Below, piece by piece: positions 6,838 through 9,244 of a stretch of DNA of 9,244 bases. The DNA comes from DATCIH01 sp036507955 (GTDB taxonomy: Bacteria > Bacillota > Clostridia > Clostridiales > Clostridiaceae): assembly GCA_036507955.1 (NCBI GenBank), contig DATCIH010000085.1, forward strand, positions 1-9,244, written 5' to 3'. A model generated the notes under the pieces. It did not search any database and was not told the DNA's origin. It saw nothing but the letters and a program-made list of their open reading frames with translations. Each line of letters begins with the position of its first letter. Within the stretch, counting starts at the first letter, position 1. The position numbers were made by a program, and so were the translations under genes.

Positions 6838-6925
6838 TCAATATCAATTCCTACCTCACTACTTAATAATTGATTCTATTTATATTCAAAAATTAATTGC
6901 TTAATCTAAATACTGTTACCAGCTA

Positions 6926-8354
6926 TCATACCTTAATAATCCTCGAAGCATCACACTTTACAGCAAAGGTTTTTTCAGACAAAGCCTCAATTTCCTTTAC
7001 GCTTTGCTTTAGCCAATCAATTGTATTCTGGGAATACATACTTGTTAAATATTCTAAATCCTTTAATAATTCTACAAGGCAATAGTACTCATCCATGTCT
7101 GCTCCTAAAGTATAACAATCCAGTGCTGATTCCCGATCCCCTTCCTGCTCATATAGCTTGCCTCGATTGTAATAAGCAGTAGAATTGTCTTGATCAATTG
7201 CCTCATCAAAATAATACTCAGCTTTTTCAAGATCCTTTTCCATATATTTACCCTCAAAACATAATACTCCCATAAGATTTAGGGCCATACCATTATCCTG
7301 CTCGATTGCTTTTAGCAAAAAATCAATAACATCTTTATCATCTAAACTACCTATGTTATTTCCTTTTATATATTCACTAGCTATAAACTCCATAGCTGGA
7401 GAATAATTTTGTCTGGCTGCTCTAAATATGTAATCGTAGGCTTTTATTACATTTTGATTTTTTACAAAGCCTTCAATTCCGAATTCATTCAATGAAATCA
7501 TTCCGAGTTCATACATAGCCTCATTACTTCCTAAGTTAGCAGCTTTATTAAGGTATTTCATGTTTTTACCAATTTCAATTCCCTTATATAATTGATTTCT
7601 TAGTAGTTTGGTTGTGCCTTATTAGATTTTTATATATTCTAAAGGAATCTTTAGTATCTCTCTCCATGAAAACATCTGTTTCCTCAAGTCTTGCATAATC
7701 AAATACTGCATCTTCATAATTATCCTCTTTTGCCTCTTGTAACCATTTAAAAGCTTCCTTTGATAATGCTTTCCACAATTCATATTTTGCTTCTGCGCAT
7801 CCATTAGCAGCTGATTTTCTAAGCCAGCTTAAGGCTAGTTCTTCATCTTCCTCTATATATCGAAAATACATATATAGTTGTCCTATAGGTTCATTCAAAT
7901 TTGCAGCTTTTCTATAGTACACAATTGCCCGATCTTGATCTACTTCTACTACAGAACTACCATGAAAGTATTGATCTCCTAGCATAACCATGGCTGACGG
8001 CATTTCATTATCCACAGCCTTCATAAGACACTCCAAAGCAGTTTCATCATTAAGCCAATCTATATTTCCAGCATAATATTCAACAAATAACATTGCCTGG
8101 GCCTTAGGATTATCCTGTTCAGCTGCCTTTACCAACCAAGGGATAGCAGTTTCACTATCTCCATTATCATCAGAATCACAATATAAAAAGTACTGAGCTT
8201 CCGAATAACCTCTGGCCGCCAGCTCAGATATTATTGTACTAGCTGTTTCTTCATCTTTTTCACAGCTGCTCCCTCCATCAAATAATTCTGATGCAAAGTT
8301 CATAGCTACTTCCTTCGGTAATTCTAATGCAGTATTTAATAATTTTAAGTTCAT
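6926..8354 (-). pseudogene. Sel1/TPR-repeat protein gene, copy 2: internal 101-bp deletion, C-terminus complete
   Basis: The true start is the ATG at 8354, 5 nt after GGAGG; the GTG at 8366 overlaps that ribosome site and is less likely. The first frame stops at 7584 after RHNQTTKKSII, and homology resumes in another frame at MKYLNKAANLGSNEAMYELG (7561), running to 6926. Copy 1 has 101 more bases at the break. Restoring them makes 1530 bases, exactly 510 codons, so the ancestral protein had about 509 residues. Sel1-like repeats fill most of the length (AIPWLVKAAEQDNPKAQA, KAVDNEMPSAMVMLGDQYF, KAIEQDNGMALNLMG), and a TPR-like unit lies near the end (TAYYNRGKLYEQEGDRESAL). Such proteins bind partner proteins; the partner is unknown. 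The gene starts 27 bp after the HEAT-like gene and is probably co-transcribed with it. A shortened N-terminal protein of 256 residues could still be made. Confidence 0.85.
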
Positions 8355-8370
8355 TTTTACCTCCACAGTT
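7423..8370. repeat. Long direct repeat, copy B (Sel1 gene region)
   Basis: This is the partner of the direct repeat at about 2308-3351, in the same orientation and roughly 5 kb away. By eye, 7612-8020 differs from 2600-3008 at about six positions in 409, while the segments on both sides differ at roughly one base in six or seven. Sequence upstream of 8370 and downstream of 7423 is unrelated to the corresponding flanks of copy A. Confidence 0.85.
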
Positions 8371-8381
8371 GACTCATTGTA

Positions 8382-8969
8382 TTATTTTTTCTCCATATAA
8401 AATCTTTCCTTCAATTTATAAAGAGCAAGTAAAGGGCCTTGTGCGTAACTTTCATTCATATATGTTTTTTTCAACTTAAAGTATTTAGCATATATAATTG
8501 GAATTGCATCCTCATTTGCTATAAATCCAAGAGATACACAAATTAGAGCTACTGCATAAGGATTTCTTACATTATCTAAAATTTCGAGTAGTTCTTTTGT
8601 ATAATTTTTACTACATTGAGGAATTATCTTAGCTGCGTGTTCTATAAATACAGAATTCCCACTATTAACAAGCATAGCAATTATTCTAGGAAGCAATTCA
8701 TCTTCATTCTCTAAAACCTTCTGATACAAAATACCATAATTAAAATTATCGCACTTTCCTCTTAAAGCCTTAAGAATCATTTCAAAGTTTGTTTCATTTT
8801 TTAGTATATTGGCCTCTTGTTCTGCTCTATCAGTAATATTTGCAACAAACCCTCTAGCCATCTCACTTACTTGTGGCATTTCAATTATCGAATAGACAAG
8901 TTTTTCTGCACTCATATCTTCAAATTTATTTTCATTAAAAAAATTTTTATTTAACATATTTCTGTACAT
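8382..8969 (-). CDS. HEAT-like helical repeat protein, 195 residues, unassigned
   Basis: I cannot name a specific family. From about residue 70 to the end the protein is a run of amphipathic helix pairs like HEAT/armadillo repeats: LLPRIIAMLVNSGNSVFIEHAAKII, YTKELLEILDNV, NPYAVALICVSLGFI and DAIPIIYAKYF. No signal peptide or membrane segment is seen. The first ATG (8969) is taken as the start; an AAGGGG lies 12 nt upstream, which is wide, and no better-spaced start is available. It ends 27 bp before the Sel1-repeat gene, so the two form an operon of two repeat-scaffold proteins. Pairs like this are common among immunity and accessory genes next to polymorphic toxins, but no toxin is visible here and that role is inference. 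The frame is clean and appears functional. Confidence 0.75.
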   Translation of the reverse strand: MYRNMLNKNFFNENKFEDMSAEKLVYSIIEMPQVSEMARGFVANITDRAEQEANILKNETNFEMILKALRGKCDNFNYGILYQKVLENEDELLPRIIAMLVNSGNSVFIEHAAKIIPQCSKNYTKELLEILDNVRNPYAVALICVSLGFIANEDAIPIIYAKYFKLKKTYMNESYAQGPLLALYKLKERFYMEKK

Positions 8970-9092
8970 TTGTTAATTCAACCCCTTTATTCATTCAAGT
9001 GTTTAAAGTTAAATAAGCTTATTTTCATGACTTTTATTTTAATCATTATAACATTTATAAAAATCTCTTGCACCTTAAAACATTATAAGCCA

Positions 9093-9244
9093 TTAGCCTT
9101 TGCCACTTTTGATGTCCCTGAAGGGACTCTTAATTGATGCTTCATTAAGTCCTACCGTACTCACATAATAGCCTTCTGCCCAGAAATGCCTATTCCCAAA
9201 CTTATACTTTAAGTTTGCATGCTTATCAAATACCATCAATGCAC
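9093..9244 (-). pseudogene. tnpA: IS200/IS605-family Y1 transposase (TnpA), C-terminal end, probably defective
   Basis: The last 49 residues of a TnpA enter from the right edge and end at the TAA at 9093-9095. The stretch LMVFDKHANLKYKFGNRHFW followed by AEGYYVSTVGLNEASIK is characteristic of the family, which moves single-stranded DNA by HUH/Y1 chemistry. Normally the sequence after STVG continues into a helix with the catalytic tyrosine (pattern I..YI..Q) and about 25 more residues. Here LNEASIK goes straight to SPFRDIKSGKG and stop. The SPFR tail resembles the usual DPF-containing end of such proteins, so an internal in-frame deletion removing the catalytic tyrosine is inferred. The start and the HUH motif lie outside the window. 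I see no tnpB and no clear element end on the left side. Confidence 0.8.
9114..9127. repeat. Short perfect inverted repeat inside the TnpA tail
   Basis: GTCCCT (9114-9119) and AGGGAC (9122-9127) are exact reverse complements with a 2-base centre (GA). The site lies within the last codons of the transposase fragment, at the apparent deletion joint. IS200/IS605 elements use subterminal hairpins for end recognition, but such hairpins usually lie outside the gene, so this may be only a local palindrome or the cause of the deletion. Confidence 0.45.

Noticed and set aside
1..9244. CRISPR arrays, tRNA or rRNA genes, and phage integrase attachment sites.
   Set aside because: No regularly spaced short repeats, cloverleaf-like stretches or recognisable RNA gene sequences were seen. 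The only long repeats are the two Sel1 copies.

Overview
The window looks like an AT-rich Firmicutes genome, probably a clostridium or a Lachnospiraceae relative. The genes use strong purine-rich ribosome sites (AAGGAG, GGGAGG, GGAGG), TTG and GTG starts occur, and the protein families fit accessory DNA of that group. I see no housekeeping genes, rRNA or tRNA. The whole window reads as a defence and mobile-element island with much gene decay.

Layout. (1) Positions 1-2199, minus strand: a two-gene unit made of an unassigned 144-residue protein followed by an AIPR-family abortive-infection protein that runs off the left edge and carries an Mrr-like nuclease core at its N-terminus. (2) 2306-3335, minus: a broken copy (copy 1) of a Sel1/TPR-repeat protein gene. 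(3) About 3373-4678, minus: gene relics, namely a stop-riddled frame, a fragment that may be from a second protein, and a decayed PDDEXK_4-type nuclease gene. (4) 4875-6576, plus: an apparently intact AbiE type IV toxin-antitoxin operon (abiEi and abiEii overlapping) with candidate operators in front and a very strong hairpin behind. (5) 6608-6837, minus: a probable relic of a group II intron reverse transcriptase C-terminus. (6) 6926-8969, minus: an intact HEAT-like 195-residue gene followed by copy 2 of the Sel1-repeat gene, broken in a different place. (7) 9093-9244, minus: the C-terminal end of an IS200/IS605 Y1 transposase that appears to lack the catalytic tyrosine segment.

How the parts relate. 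The two Sel1 copies are direct repeats of about 1 kb, roughly 5 kb apart, flanking the AbiE module and the relics. Their lesions are complementary. Copy 1 has a 5-bp deletion and has lost its C-terminus. Copy 2 has an internal 101-bp deletion whose endpoints coincide with an 8-bp direct repeat still visible in copy 1. Restoring those 101 bp gives an exact 510-codon frame, so the ancestral protein had about 509 residues. A central tract of about 410 bp is nearly identical between the copies while the flanks are clearly diverged, which suggests recent gene conversion. The homology starts just upstream of the ribosome site, and different genes lie upstream of the two copies, so the Sel1 gene behaves like a movable cassette.

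The intact units most likely to be functional are the AIPR pair, the AbiE pair and the HEAT-like gene. Family assignments come from reading motifs by eye; no database search was possible.
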